From the NCBI GenBank assembly GCA_016931455.1, contig JAFGES010000071.1, positions 1 to 64,000 on the forward strand: a stretch of 64,000 bases of DNA. The letters are read 5' to 3'. The notes under the pieces were generated by a model. The model saw nothing but the letters and a program-made list of their open reading frames with translations, made no database searches and had not been told where the DNA came from. Below, piece after piece: positions 1 to 8,935 of the stretch. How positions within the stretch are numbered: the first letter of the stretch is position 1; every line of letters starts with the position of its first letter. A program made the translations under genes and the position numbers. The DNA comes from Desulfobacterales bacterium (lineage in GTDB: Bacteria; Desulfobacterota; Desulfobacteria; Desulfobacterales; JAHDSC01).

Positions 1-1080
1 CTGGAAGAGATTGATCTATCTGAGTTAGACAACATGCTGGAGATGGAAGAAGAGCCGGAGGCAGCGAGTGAATCGAAGACTGATACGGAAGAGCTTGAGC
101 TTGAATTTAATATCGAAGAAGAGCCGGAGCAAAAGCAAGAAACAATTGAAACTGCTGACTCAGAAGATTTATTAGAATTTGAACTTTCTGAGATTGATGA
201 AATCAATCAAGAAAAAAATGAAAATAAATTTGATGAATCTCCTGAAGCTGAAGATATAGAACTAGATTTTGAAATCGACGTTAGTGATCAAGAATCTTTG
301 GAAGAAGATGCAGATACGGATGAAGTTGAAACCGAGCAATTAGTAGAAGAAAAAGAGGAAGCGTTTTCAGAAGCTTCCATCATAGATAACTTATCTAATG
401 AATCTGAAACCTCTTCCGTAGAGTCTGAATCGGCAATCGAGGAAACTGAAATAAAAGAAATTCAGTCGGAGCAAGATGCTGTAGAGGCTAAAGAAGAATT
501 AGAGACTGCATATGATGCAAGCGTAAAGTCTGTCGAGAAAAAGAAAATCAACACTTTCGTTCTTGTTTTAATAATCTTGGTGCTGTTGGCCGGTATCGCT
601 TTTGGGACTCTTTTTATGCTTAATCGTATGGGCGTAAATATTCCTTACATGAGTGAATTATTAAAGTCCAAAGTACAAGAAGATATCGGTAACCTCAAGA
701 TCAGCACACTTTATGTAACCAGTAAATTTGTAGAAGCCTCAAAAACGGGAAAACTTTTTGTGATAACAGGAAAGGCTAAAAACGGTTATTCCGAGCCCCG
801 CAGTTTTATAAAAATAGCCGGAAAGCTTTACACAAAAGGAAAAAAACTTGCAAAAACAGAAACGGTTTTTTGCGGCAATGTACTATCGGATTTGGAACTT
901 TCCAATCTGGATATTGAAACAATCAAAAAGCGGTTATTGAATAGATTCGGTGACAAACGAACGAATGTGAAAGTTGAACCGGATAAACTACTTCCATTTA
1001 TGATTGTATTTAATGAGCTTCCTGATAATCTTGAAGAATTTACCATTGAAGTTTTAAGGTCTTCTCCTGCTGCCGGATAA
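1..1080 (+). CDS. DUF3426 (MJ0042-type) membrane protein, 5' end cut by the window
   Basis: The frame is open from base 1 (first residues LEEIDLSELDN), so the first Met at base 34 is probably internal and the true start lies outside the window. About 180 very acidic residues carry loose repeats of the type LEFELSEID / IELDFEID. One membrane helix follows (FVLVLIILVLLAGIAF), then an extracytoplasmic domain of about 140 residues with the features of DUF3426 (VTGKAKNG, PRSFIKIAGKLY, LPDNLEEFTIEV). In the family an MJ0042 zinc ribbon normally sits at the N-terminus, which would be in the missing part. The function is unknown. Confidence is good for the family and poor for the 5' end. Confidence 0.75.
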   Translation: MEEIDLSELDNMLEMEEEPEAASESKTDTEELELEFNIEEEPEQKQETIETADSEDLLEFELSEIDEINQEKNENKFDESPEAEDIELDFEIDVSDQESLEEDADTDEVETEQLVEEKEEAFSEASIIDNLSNESETSSVESESAIEETEIKEIQSEQDAVEAKEELETAYDASVKSVEKKKINTFVLVLIILVLLAGIAFGTLFMLNRMGVNIPYMSELLKSKVQEDIGNLKISTLYVTSKFVEASKTGKLFVITGKAKNGYSEPRSFIKIAGKLYTKGKKLAKTETVFCGNVLSDLELSNLDIETIKKRLLNRFGDKRTNVKVEPDKLLPFMIVFNELPDNLEEFTIEVLRSSPAAG

Positions 1081-1104
1081 TTTTAAAAAAAAAAGGTTTT
1101 GTAC

Positions 1105-1133
1105 TTGACTTCATAAATATGAGTTGCTAAAAA
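1105..1133 (+). promoter_or_regulatory. putative sigma-70 promoter for tRNA-Met
   Basis: A -35-like TTGACT (1105-1110) is followed after 17 bases by TAAAAA (1128-1133). Transcription would start near 1141, about 95 bases before the tRNA. The -10 match is weak. Confidence 0.35.
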
Positions 1134-1235
1134 TGTTTCCACTTTCAGTTAAGAGACTATTGACTGTTTGAACCTAAGATAAATCTGCTTCAGACGGACA
1201 CAGTAGCGATCTTTCGAGCACCAAAACAAAAATAG

Positions 1236-1312
1236 GGCGATGTAGCTCAGGTGGTCAGAGCATGCGGCTCATATCCGCAGTGTCCGGGGTTCAAATCCCT
1301 GCATCGCCACCA
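1236..1312 (+). tRNA. tRNA-Met (CAT anticodon)
   Basis: The 7-bp acceptor stem GGCGATG/CATCGCC closes fully. The D-loop is GCTCAGGTGGTCAGAGC, the anticodon loop CTCATAT on a 5-bp TGCGG/CCGCA stem, and the T-arm carries GGTTCAAATCC. CCA is encoded at 1310-1312. A paired position 1-72 points to an elongator-type tRNA (initiators usually have a mismatch there). CAT could also be an Ile2 tRNA with a modified C34; this cannot be decided from sequence alone. Confidence 0.93.
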
Positions 1313-1327
1313 GCGCCGATCTCAACA

Positions 1328-1365
1328 AGGTTCCTCTATTCGATCTCAGAGGAGCCTTTTTTTTT
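1328..1365 (+). terminator. rho-independent terminator after tRNA-Met
   Basis: The 10-bp stem AGGTTCCTCT/AGAGGAGCCT (one G-U pair) is followed by a run of nine T. It ends the tRNA transcript. Confidence 0.9.
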
Positions 1366-1506
1366 GTAAACGGTTAGAGTTATGGTAAGAAATAATTTTT
1401 AGAGTTGGAAACAAGCTTGAAAAAAAATTATCTATTGTATTATATTTATTTGCATTTTAAAATTATATAATATGAATTTAATTAAAGAGTGAGAAAGTAT
1501 TTCGAA

Positions 1507-1902
1507 ATGCTTCCAGGCTTTGAAAAAATTGTTGAAGAAAGAATTAAGAAGGCTCAACAAAAAGGGGAGTTTGATAATTTAGCGGGTTCCGGTAAACCCC
1601 TTACATTTGAAGATGATCGTTTTATAGCTGAAGAACTCCGACTGGCTTATAAAATATTGAAGAATGCAGATTGTGTGCCTCCTGAGATTGAGCTAAAAAA
1701 AGAAATTGAAAGGGTGGAGGAACTTTTATCCAATATGCCGGATACATCTGAAAAATATCAAACCTTAAAAAAATTGAACTTTTTAATCATGAAATTAAAT
1801 TCAATTAGAAATTCAAGTATCGTGTTTGAAGTTCCTCAACAATATATGGAAGTGCTGACAAATCGTTTTAGTTCTAAATCAACAAAAATTCAAAAAGAAT
1901 GA
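1507..1902 (+). CDS. DUF1992 (DnaJ-homologue C28-like) domain protein
   Basis: This is a 131-residue protein if it starts at ATG 1507. A GTG at 1489 is possible but has no ribosome-binding site, while GAGAAAG lies before 1507. The N-terminal third matches DUF1992: FEKIVEERIKKAQQKGEFDNL, then GSGKPL and an acidic turn, with an ELRLAYKILKNA helix and PPEIELKKEIE after it. The rest is charged helix. DUF1992 is shared with DNAJC28-like proteins and has no settled bacterial function. It stands alone between tRNA-Met and a small membrane protein. Confidence 0.75.
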   Translation: MLPGFEKIVEERIKKAQQKGEFDNLAGSGKPLTFEDDRFIAEELRLAYKILKNADCVPPEIELKKEIERVEELLSNMPDTSEKYQTLKKLNFLIMKLNSIRNSSIVFEVPQQYMEVLTNRFSSKSTKIQKE

Positions 1903-1954
1903 AATTCATTTTCCTAATTATAACATTTTTAATAAAAAAGTTTGCTTGATACTT

Positions 1955-2443
1955 ATGGCAGTTAATAAAAAAAATGAAGGAAATGGTCTGGTCAAAAGTG
2001 TTTTTATAGCCTATTTAATTGTTATTCTTCATATTCTTCTTATCGCGGGATTGGCCCTTTTGGTTCTTTTTTTCCGCGGTATTGTTAACTATATGGCATG
2101 GGTCTTCTTAGGCGGTTTAGCACTGATTATCCTGTCTCTATATTATTTTTACAGACGCATTAGGGCGGGAGGGAGTAGGCTTAAAGAAACATTAAATTCT
2201 CCAGCGTTTAATGGTAGACCGGTTGAAGTGAGTTTTTTGGGTGGGCTTGCATCTTTTAGAATCGGCGCGCCTATCGGCGATCTGCCTGCGTTGGGGGGCA
2301 ATTCAAATCGGCAGGTTCACCAGTTGGAAGCCCCGGAAACGATTCGCATCAGAGAACTTACCGAGCTTGCGCGTCTTCTTGAGAATGAACTGATTACGCC
2401 TGAGGAATATAAAAAAGCTAAGCAACAGATCTTTAAATCTTGA
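1955..2443 (+). CDS. small membrane protein with C-terminal SHOCT-like domain
   Basis: About 162 residues from ATG 1955; a TTG at 1946 is also in frame, and neither has a strong ribosome-binding site. Two hydrophobic helices (around residues 15-40 and 47-65) are followed by a basic stretch YRRIRAGGSRLKE and a glycine-rich linker. The last 35 residues (IRELTELARLLENELITPEEY, then KKAKQQI) fit the SHOCT motif, a short helical domain often found at the ends of membrane proteins. No specific role can be given. It lies about 90 bases before ddl on the same strand and may be co-transcribed. Confidence 0.65.
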   Translation: MAVNKKNEGNGLVKSVFIAYLIVILHILLIAGLALLVLFFRGIVNYMAWVFLGGLALIILSLYYFYRRIRAGGSRLKETLNSPAFNGRPVEVSFLGGLASFRIGAPIGDLPALGGNSNRQVHQLEAPETIRIRELTELARLLENELITPEEYKKAKQQIFKS

Positions 2444-2534
2444 GAAGATTTTATCAAAATATACTGCTGATGTTGGGGCGCTTTGTATTGATTGAATAAT
2501 CATAAAAATTCTAACTCTAAAGAGGATTAAAATC

Positions 2535-3488
2535 ATGAAAAAGCTTACTGTAGCTCTTCTTTCCGGGGGTATATCATCCGAGCGCGAGGTTTCACTAAAA
2601 AGCGGTGACCAAGTCTATCAATTCCTCGACAGAGAAAAGTATACGATATTGCGTTATGATCCCAAAACAGATATCAGCCGTTTGGTGGAGGATGCAGGCC
2701 GGATTGATGTTGCACTCATAATTATGCACGGAGCATATGGTGAAGACGGCACGATCCAAGGACTACTCGACCTTCTTGATATTCCCTACCAGGGATCGGG
2801 AGTTCTTGGAAGTTCGATGGCTATCAATAAGCTTATTTCAAAGCAAATCTATGAAAAAGCCGGTCTGCCGGTTCCACCCTATATAGCTGTCGGACGCCGC
2901 GATACGATTGATTCGGAAGAATGTATCGCCAGGCTGGGCCTTCCTTTGGTTGTTAAACCTGTCACTGGTGGTTCAAGTATCGGATTGTCGGTTGCTAAGT
3001 CAAAAGATTCCCTAAAAGAAGCAATAGATAAATCCTTTACCCATGATGATACGATTCTGATAGAAGCTTATATTAAAGGTATCGAATTAACCGGTGGTGT
3101 GATTGGTAATGAAACGATAGAAACTTTGCCGATTGTCGAAATTATACCCGATAAAAAATATGCTTTTTTTGATTATGAGGCAAAATATACAGCCGGTGCA
3201 AGTCAGGAAATATGCCCTGCACGTATTGCCGAAGCTTTGGCCGACAAGGCCCGAACCTATGCAAAAATTGCTCATACATCTCTTTTCTGTAAGGGATACA
3301 GTCGGACCGATATGATTCTAAGGAATCAAGATATTTATGTTCTTGAAACCAATACGATTCCCGGTATGACGCGAAACAGCCTTCTGCCGCTTGCTGCAGA
3401 AGCCGCGGGAATAAATTTCAGTCAGCTTCTTGATAGATTAATCGAACTGAGTATCGAGGCGCACAGCAGCAAACGGCAATATGTTTAG
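2535..3488 (+). CDS. ddl: D-alanine--D-alanine ligase
   Basis: An ATP-grasp enzyme of 317 residues, normal length for the family. It makes the D-Ala-D-Ala dipeptide for peptidoglycan in the cytoplasm. Visible marks are the N-terminal LLSGGISSEREVSLKSG, HGAYGEDGTIQGLLD, the YQGSGVLGSSMAINK stretch, the ATP-binding VKPVTGGSSIGLS, and the metal-binding end LETNTIPGMT. The start is ATG with GAGG about 10 bases upstream. It is followed 64 bases later by purD-purE on the same strand. Murein genes are not adjacent, so it is not in a mur cluster here. Confidence 0.95.
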   Translation: MKKLTVALLSGGISSEREVSLKSGDQVYQFLDREKYTILRYDPKTDISRLVEDAGRIDVALIIMHGAYGEDGTIQGLLDLLDIPYQGSGVLGSSMAINKLISKQIYEKAGLPVPPYIAVGRRDTIDSEECIARLGLPLVVKPVTGGSSIGLSVAKSKDSLKEAIDKSFTHDDTILIEAYIKGIELTGGVIGNETIETLPIVEIIPDKKYAFFDYEAKYTAGASQEICPARIAEALADKARTYAKIAHTSLFCKGYSRTDMILRNQDIYVLETNTIPGMTRNSLLPLAAEAAGINFSQLLDRLIELSIEAHSSKRQYV

Positions 3489-3552
3489 CAGTAATTAAAA
3501 ATCGCTTAAGGAAGTATTATTACAGGCCAATGGGGTACAAAGGGGAGGATTT

Positions 3553-5325
3553 ATGAAAGTCTTGGTAATTGGCGCTGGTGGTAGGGAACATGCCTTAATC
3601 TGGAAAATCGCACAAAGCCCTAAAGTAAAAGAGATATATTCCGCACCAGGTAACGCCGGGATTTCTGAACTTGCGACCTGTGTTCCGATCGGTGCCGAGG
3701 ATATTGATGAGCTGCTTGAATTTGCCAAAAACAAGAAAATTAATCTCACTGTTGTGGGACCGGAAGGCCCTCTTTCTAAAGGCATTGTTGATATTTTTGA
3801 GCAGGCGGGTTTAAAAATATTCGGCGCAACTAAAAAGGCCGCCGAATTGGAATCCAGCAAATCTTTTGCTAAGACTTTAATGATGAAATACAATATTCCG
3901 ACTGCCGTCGGCCGGATATTTGATACTTATGAAAAGGCCGAGAATTACATTAGAAAAATGGGGGCACCCATTGTCGTGAAAGCCGATGGACTTGCCGCCG
4001 GTAAAGGGGTAATCGTTTGCAATAGTGAAAAAGAAGCCATCGAAGCACTTAGACAGATAATGATCGAACGTGTCTTCGGGGATGCAGGCAACCGAGTTGT
4101 GGTTGAGGAGTGCCTGACTGGTGAAGAAGCATCTTTTCTTGCCTTTACAGACGGGAAAACCGTTTTGCCACTGCCTTCGTCTCAGGACCATAAACCGATA
4201 TTCGACGATGACAAAGGCCCCAATACCGGTGGGATGGGGGCCTATTCACCCGCACCGGTAGTGGATCATTATATGCATCGGAAGATCATGGCTGAGGTAA
4301 TGATACCGACGGTTCGCGCAATGGAAGCTGAAGGGCGTCCATATAAAGGTGTTTTGTATGCCGGATTAATGATCAATAAAGATCAGCTCAAAGTTTTGGA
4401 ATTTAATGGACGTTTTGGCGATCCTGAAGCCCAGCCCCTCTTGATACGGATGAAAAATGATATCGTACCGGTACTTGAGGCTACGATTGAAGGTAATCTT
4501 CAGGAGTGCGAATTGGACATTGATACTCAGGCATCGGTATGTGTGGTTATGGCTTCGGGTGGATACCCGGGTTCGTATAATAAAGGTATGCCGATATCAG
4601 GGCTTGAAAAGGTTCGGCAAATGCAGGATGTCGTAGTTTTTCATGCAGGCACGGCGAAAAAGGATCTTAATATCGTTGCAAATGGTGGGCGTGTTTTAGG
4701 AGTGACAGCACTCGGAGATTCTATTAAAGAGGCAATTTCAAATGCTTATAAGGCTGTTTCTCAAATAACTTGGCAAGATGTTTATTATAGGAGTGATATC
4801 GGAAAAAAGGCTTTGAATCGACTTGAATTGCTGCCGGTAGTTGGAATTGTAATGGGCAGTGATTCCGACATTGAAGTTATGGAAGCTGCTGTGGAGGTTC
4901 TGAAAAAGTTTGACATACCATTTGAAATGACGGTTGCATCCGCCCATAGGAGTCCTCAAAAAGCGGTTGAATTCGCATCAAATGCTCTTAAGCGGGGAAT
5001 TAAGGTTATTATTGCCGGGGCGGGTCATGCAGCGCATCTTGCCGGGTTTATGGCTGCCCATACTTGTCTTCCGGTTATTGGTGTCCCCATAGATTCATCT
5101 TGTCTACAAGGTTTCGACGCCTTGCTTTCCACGGTTCAGATGCCGCCGGGCATTCCGGTAGCTACTCTTGCAATTGGAAAACCAGGGGCGAGAAATGCCG
5201 GTATACTCGCAGCCCAGATACTTGCATTGTCTAATCCGGAGCTCCTAAGCCAACTGGAGTTGTTTAAAAAGGAGATGGCAGCTGAAATTGATCAAAAATC
5301 CAAAAGACTCAAAGGCCCAAGATAA
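3553..5325 (+). CDS. purD: PurD-PurE fusion: phosphoribosylamine--glycine ligase / N5-CAIR mutase
   Basis: The first ~425 residues are a complete GAR synthetase (PurD): VLVIGAGGREHALIWKI at the N-terminus, VVGPEGPLSKGI, ATP-grasp VKADGLAAGKGVIV, NTGGMGAYSPAP and the signature FNGRFGDPEAQ. From about residue 435 a complete PurE follows: VGIVMGSDSDIEVM, SAHRSP, IAGAGHAAHLAGFMA and GIPVATLAIG. Both act in de novo purine synthesis (steps 2 and 6) and are usually separate genes. There is no stop or frameshift at the junction, so the fusion looks real. The start is ATG with GGGGAGGA just upstream. The tsaC-like gene overlaps its 3' end by 38 bases. Confidence 0.93.
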   Translation: MKVLVIGAGGREHALIWKIAQSPKVKEIYSAPGNAGISELATCVPIGAEDIDELLEFAKNKKINLTVVGPEGPLSKGIVDIFEQAGLKIFGATKKAAELESSKSFAKTLMMKYNIPTAVGRIFDTYEKAENYIRKMGAPIVVKADGLAAGKGVIVCNSEKEAIEALRQIMIERVFGDAGNRVVVEECLTGEEASFLAFTDGKTVLPLPSSQDHKPIFDDDKGPNTGGMGAYSPAPVVDHYMHRKIMAEVMIPTVRAMEAEGRPYKGVLYAGLMINKDQLKVLEFNGRFGDPEAQPLLIRMKNDIVPVLEATIEGNLQECELDIDTQASVCVVMASGGYPGSYNKGMPISGLEKVRQMQDVVVFHAGTAKKDLNIVANGGRVLGVTALGDSIKEAISNAYKAVSQITWQDVYYRSDIGKKALNRLELLPVVGIVMGSDSDIEVMEAAVEVLKKFDIPFEMTVASAHRSPQKAVEFASNALKRGIKVIIAGAGHAAHLAGFMAAHTCLPVIGVPIDSSCLQGFDALLSTVQMPPGIPVATLAIGKPGARNAGILAAQILALSNPELLSQLELFKKEMAAEIDQKSKRLKGPR

Positions 5326-5986
5326 AATAAAATCAGGAAAAATAAGCCGAGAAAAAATAAGAAGGATAGATCCTGCCTGCCCCCAGCTTGAATTCATTCA
5401 TGAGGCTGCGAATGTGATAAAAAAAGGCGGCATCATTTTGTTCCCTACAAAATACCTTTATGGGATAGGGGCGGATGCATTTAACGGCGAGGCCGTCAAT
5501 AGAATATTTGAGATAAAACAGAGGCCTTATCATAAACCTATCCTTGTACTGATAAATCATCGTAAGCAACTAAATGATCTCGTTCGATATATACCGCCTG
5601 TCGCATATTGTATGATGGAAAAATTTTGGCCGGGTGATCTTACGATTGTACTTGATGCTAAAGAAATGTTGCCGATGCCTCTTACTGCAGGTACGGGGAA
5701 AATCGGTGTGCGCCTGACAGGATACAAGGTCGCTTTTGATCTTGTAAGTGAACTTCAGGGCCCTATGACGGGAACTAGTGCCAATCTTTCCGGCGCGCCC
5801 GGGTGCTCACGGGTCTCTGATTTAGATCCCCTTATTGCCGATCAGCTTGACCTTATACTTGATGCCGGTCCGCTTAGAGGTGGTATTGGATCGACCGTTA
5901 TTGATGTGACCGCTGATTCGCCTAAAATTTTAAGAGAAGGGGGAGTGCCTGCTAAGGATATTTACGATTTACTTAAAAAACACTAA
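5288..5986 (+). CDS. tsaC: L-threonylcarbamoyladenylate synthase (YrdC/Sua5 family)
   Basis: A YrdC-domain protein of up to 232 residues. The family makes threonylcarbamoyl-AMP for the t6A modification of tRNAs reading ANN codons. Seen: GGIILFPTKYLYGIGADAFN (usual family form PTETxYGLGxDA), IFEIKQRPYHKPILVLI, FWPGDLTIVLDA, a GTGKIGVRLTGY stretch, TGTSANLSGAP and GSTVIDVT. The assigned start is TTG 5288 inside purD-purE with GGAG about 13 bases upstream. The first ~30 basic residues precede the domain, so a later start is possible. The stop is 11 bases before a tRNA promoter. Confidence 0.88.
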   Translation: MIKNPKDSKAQDKIKSGKISREKIRRIDPACPQLEFIHEAANVIKKGGIILFPTKYLYGIGADAFNGEAVNRIFEIKQRPYHKPILVLINHRKQLNDLVRYIPPVAYCMMEKFWPGDLTIVLDAKEMLPMPLTAGTGKIGVRLTGYKVAFDLVSELQGPMTGTSANLSGAPGCSRVSDLDPLIADQLDLILDAGPLRGGIGSTVIDVTADSPKILREGGVPAKDIYDLLKKH

Positions 5987-5996
5987 ATCAATTTTA

Positions 5997-6024
5997 TTGA
6001 CATTTGTATCTAATTTTGTATATA
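5997..6024 (+). promoter_or_regulatory. sigma-70 promoter of tRNA-Leu
   Basis: A perfect TTGACA (5997-6002) is separated by 16 bases from TATATA (6019-6024). The predicted start is near 6031, 7 bases before the tRNA, as expected for a stable RNA promoter. Confidence 0.65.
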
Positions 6025-6037
6025 TTTTGAATTCATT

Positions 6038-6125
6038 GCCGGAGTGGTGAAACTGGTAGACGCAGAGGACTCAAAATCCTCCGGACCTTGCGTCCGTGCG
6101 AGTTCAATTCTCGCCTCCGGCACCA
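6038..6125 (+). tRNA. tRNA-Leu (CAA anticodon)
   Basis: Class II tRNA with acceptor stem GCCGGAG/CTCCGGC, anticodon stem-loop GAGGA-CTCAAAA-TCCTC, a long variable arm (CGGACCTTGCGTCCG), T-arm GCGAGTTCAATTCTCGC, and CCA encoded at 6123-6125. It reads TTG. An integrase fragment lies 124 bases downstream, so its 3' end is a likely old attachment site. Confidence 0.95.
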
Positions 6126-6133
6126 AAAAAATC

Positions 6134-6171
6134 AAGGGGTTACGGCAGATGCTGTGCCCCTTATTTTTTTT
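6134..6171 (+). terminator. terminator after tRNA-Leu
   Basis: The outer stem AAGGGG/CCCCTT, with an inner region that can partly pair, is followed by A and eight T. It ends the tRNA-Leu transcript and also marks the border of the island remnant. Confidence 0.75.
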
Positions 6172-6248
6172 GTCAATATCATGAATTGTGCTCGAAGTTG
6201 TGCCCGTCTGCGATTGCAAATAGGCCTCTTGCAATTTGGCTGCTTGCT

Positions 6249-7181
<933 letters not shown>

Positions 7182-7185
<4 letters not shown>

Positions 7186-7955
7186 TTAATACGTCTCCAA
7201 ATTGATTTCTGGATTTCTTCGCTTGTTATATCTGTAAATCCCTTAACGATCCATTCATGAGCAATTTCGAACCAGTCCCATACCGCATCCAAAGATTTAT
7301 CAACCCCAAGACCTCTTGCTGAAATTTCAAGGCGGAACATAGGCTGATTATCAATTTTTCGTGTTGCTTGATCTAGTTTAACAATGAATCGGCCTTTATC
7401 TTCCGGTAGTGCATACAGGGTCTTCCACCCTAAATTAAGGGGTTCGGGTAAAAATCTTTGATCATTCGATCTCCAGTTAAGTTCCGGAATTACTTTATGA
7501 ATATCAGCTATGGTTTCCCACCCTTCGCCTTTAACTATATCATTAATATAGGTAAGTTCGCAATCAACCGGTTCTAAAATACCCAGTTTCTCGTCTTCAA
7601 TGAATTCGGTAAACATTTTTAAATTGAGCGTAAATGTCTTTATAACTGTATTATATCTAGGATAAGACTCTTCCGGCTGTATTTTTCGCCAATTATAAAA
7701 GAACATATTTTCCTGCAATTGTATAAGCCCGTTTTTTTCTTCGTTAATAAACCATAGCCTTGGAAGCGGTAATTTGAACATAGGCTCTGTTTCAGAAGGA
7801 TCTGGAAAACCTAATGTTGGGGCGTGCTGACATGCAGGAAAATTATTGCGTAGTTTATCCCAAAATAAACCAAAGTGGGGAACTTTGAATTCTTTAATTT
7901 TTTTAAATTTAAGCCCACAAGCAACCTCAATAACTGGATTATCTCTTTGGAAGAT
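7182..7955 (-). CDS. TIGR04255-family protein, 5' end broken or with hidden start
   Basis: The C-terminal half fits the sporadically distributed TIGR04255 family: LPRLWFINEE, LIQLQENMFFYNWRK, CELTYINDI, and the ending DAVWDWFEIAHEWIVKGF, DIT, W. An ATG at 7781 would give 199 residues. However, the conserved family N-terminus (RDNPVIEVACGLKF, then HFGLFWDKLRNNFP) reads on in frame upstream to 7955. No ATG, GTG or TTG exists there before a TAA at 7956-7958. The gene therefore seems to have lost its start, or uses a non-standard one. It is coupled to the next gene by ATGA. The function of the family is unknown. Confidence 0.6.
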
Positions 7956-8110
7956 TTATTGATACAGACAATTATAAAATATGCTCGCAGATAAATTTCA
8001 GATATCTTACCAGTATCAACAATGATCCAAAACATTTTGAATATAAAAATATACTAATCGGTGAGTTGATAAGTCAAGTAAATCATCTTTATCGATTTAA
8101 ACGGATTTAC

Positions 8111-8128
8111 TGTTTAGTCGACTAAACA
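8111..8128. repeat. perfect 18-bp palindrome in a gene-free stretch
   Basis: TGTTTAGTCGACTAAACA is its own reverse complement. It lies in the ~300-base gap (7959-8260) between the island genes and the end of the KtrA gene. Neither side carries a long T-run, so it is a poor terminator; an operator or a decayed insertion end is possible. Nothing else was recognised in this gap. Confidence 0.5.
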
Positions 8129-8260
8129 CTTTTCAGCGATTTCCCATACGGAAAAAATGCTGCAGCAAAATAGTTGTTTTAAGAAATTTTGGAAATACTG
8201 TGAAGAACGAGAAAGTATGTTCTATTGGTAGAGAAAAGAGGTTAAAAGTCATGCGATTCC

Positions 8261-8920
8261 TTACTGCAATGCCTTAATCTTTCGAATATCACCGGATTTG
8301 CCAAGCATAATTAAAATATCATTGGCTCTAATAACATATTCGGCAGCTGGTACGAGAATAAAGTTATCCGGTTCCTGCTCCTTCTTTATTGCGATGATAT
8401 GAACATTGTATCGCGCTCGCAGATTCAACTCTTTCAAACTCTTTTCTATAAAACTCTGAGGAGCAGCCGCCTGCAAGATCTCAAACTCTTTAGTCAGAGG
8501 AACGAAGTCAAGAATGTTGGACTGAGATAATCCCCGAGCCACCCTTACCGCCATGGCTCTTTCCGGATGAATAATTTCAGTTGCTCCAACTCGGACCAGA
8601 ATTTTTTCGTGATCTTCATCCAAGGCCTTGACAAGGATTTTTTGGACCCCTATTTCCTGAAGATACAAACAAATCAAAATGCTGGAACTGATCTGGGTGC
8701 CGGTGGAAACGATAACTGCGTCCATTCTTTCAAGCCCCAAGCTTTTTAGGGTTTCTTTGTTGGTTGCATCAAAAACGATGGACTCCGTCGCATGATGCTT
8801 AATTGCCTGCACCCTCGTCTTGTCCTTATCGATAACAATCACTTCGTGTCCATCCTCATATAAGGCCATAGCCGTATATGTTCCGAATTTCCCAAGTCCT
8901 ATTACCGCAAATCTCTTCAT
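8261..8920 (-). CDS. ktrA: KtrA-type regulatory subunit of a K+ uptake system
   Basis: 219 residues, the normal KtrA length. An N-terminal Rossmann RCK_N domain has VIGLGKFGTYTAMAL (GxGxxG) and an acidic VIVIDKD at strand 2; a C-terminal RCK_C domain covers about residues 140-219. The family forms a cytoplasmic octameric ring that gates KtrB in response to ATP/ADP. The start is ATG with AAGGGAA upstream. It is the last gene of the ion operon, 15 bases after ktrB, an order that supports a KtrB-KtrA pair distinct from the TrkH/TrkA pair upstream. Confidence 0.9.
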   Translation of the reverse strand: MKRFAVIGLGKFGTYTAMALYEDGHEVIVIDKDKTRVQAIKHHATESIVFDATNKETLKSLGLERMDAVIVSTGTQISSSILICLYLQEIGVQKILVKALDEDHEKILVRVGATEIIHPERAMAVRVARGLSQSNILDFVPLTKEFEILQAAAPQSFIEKSLKELNLRARYNVHIIAIKKEQEPDNFILVPAAEYVIRANDILIMLGKSGDIRKIKALQ

Positions 8921-8935
8921 GAAATTTCCCTTATA

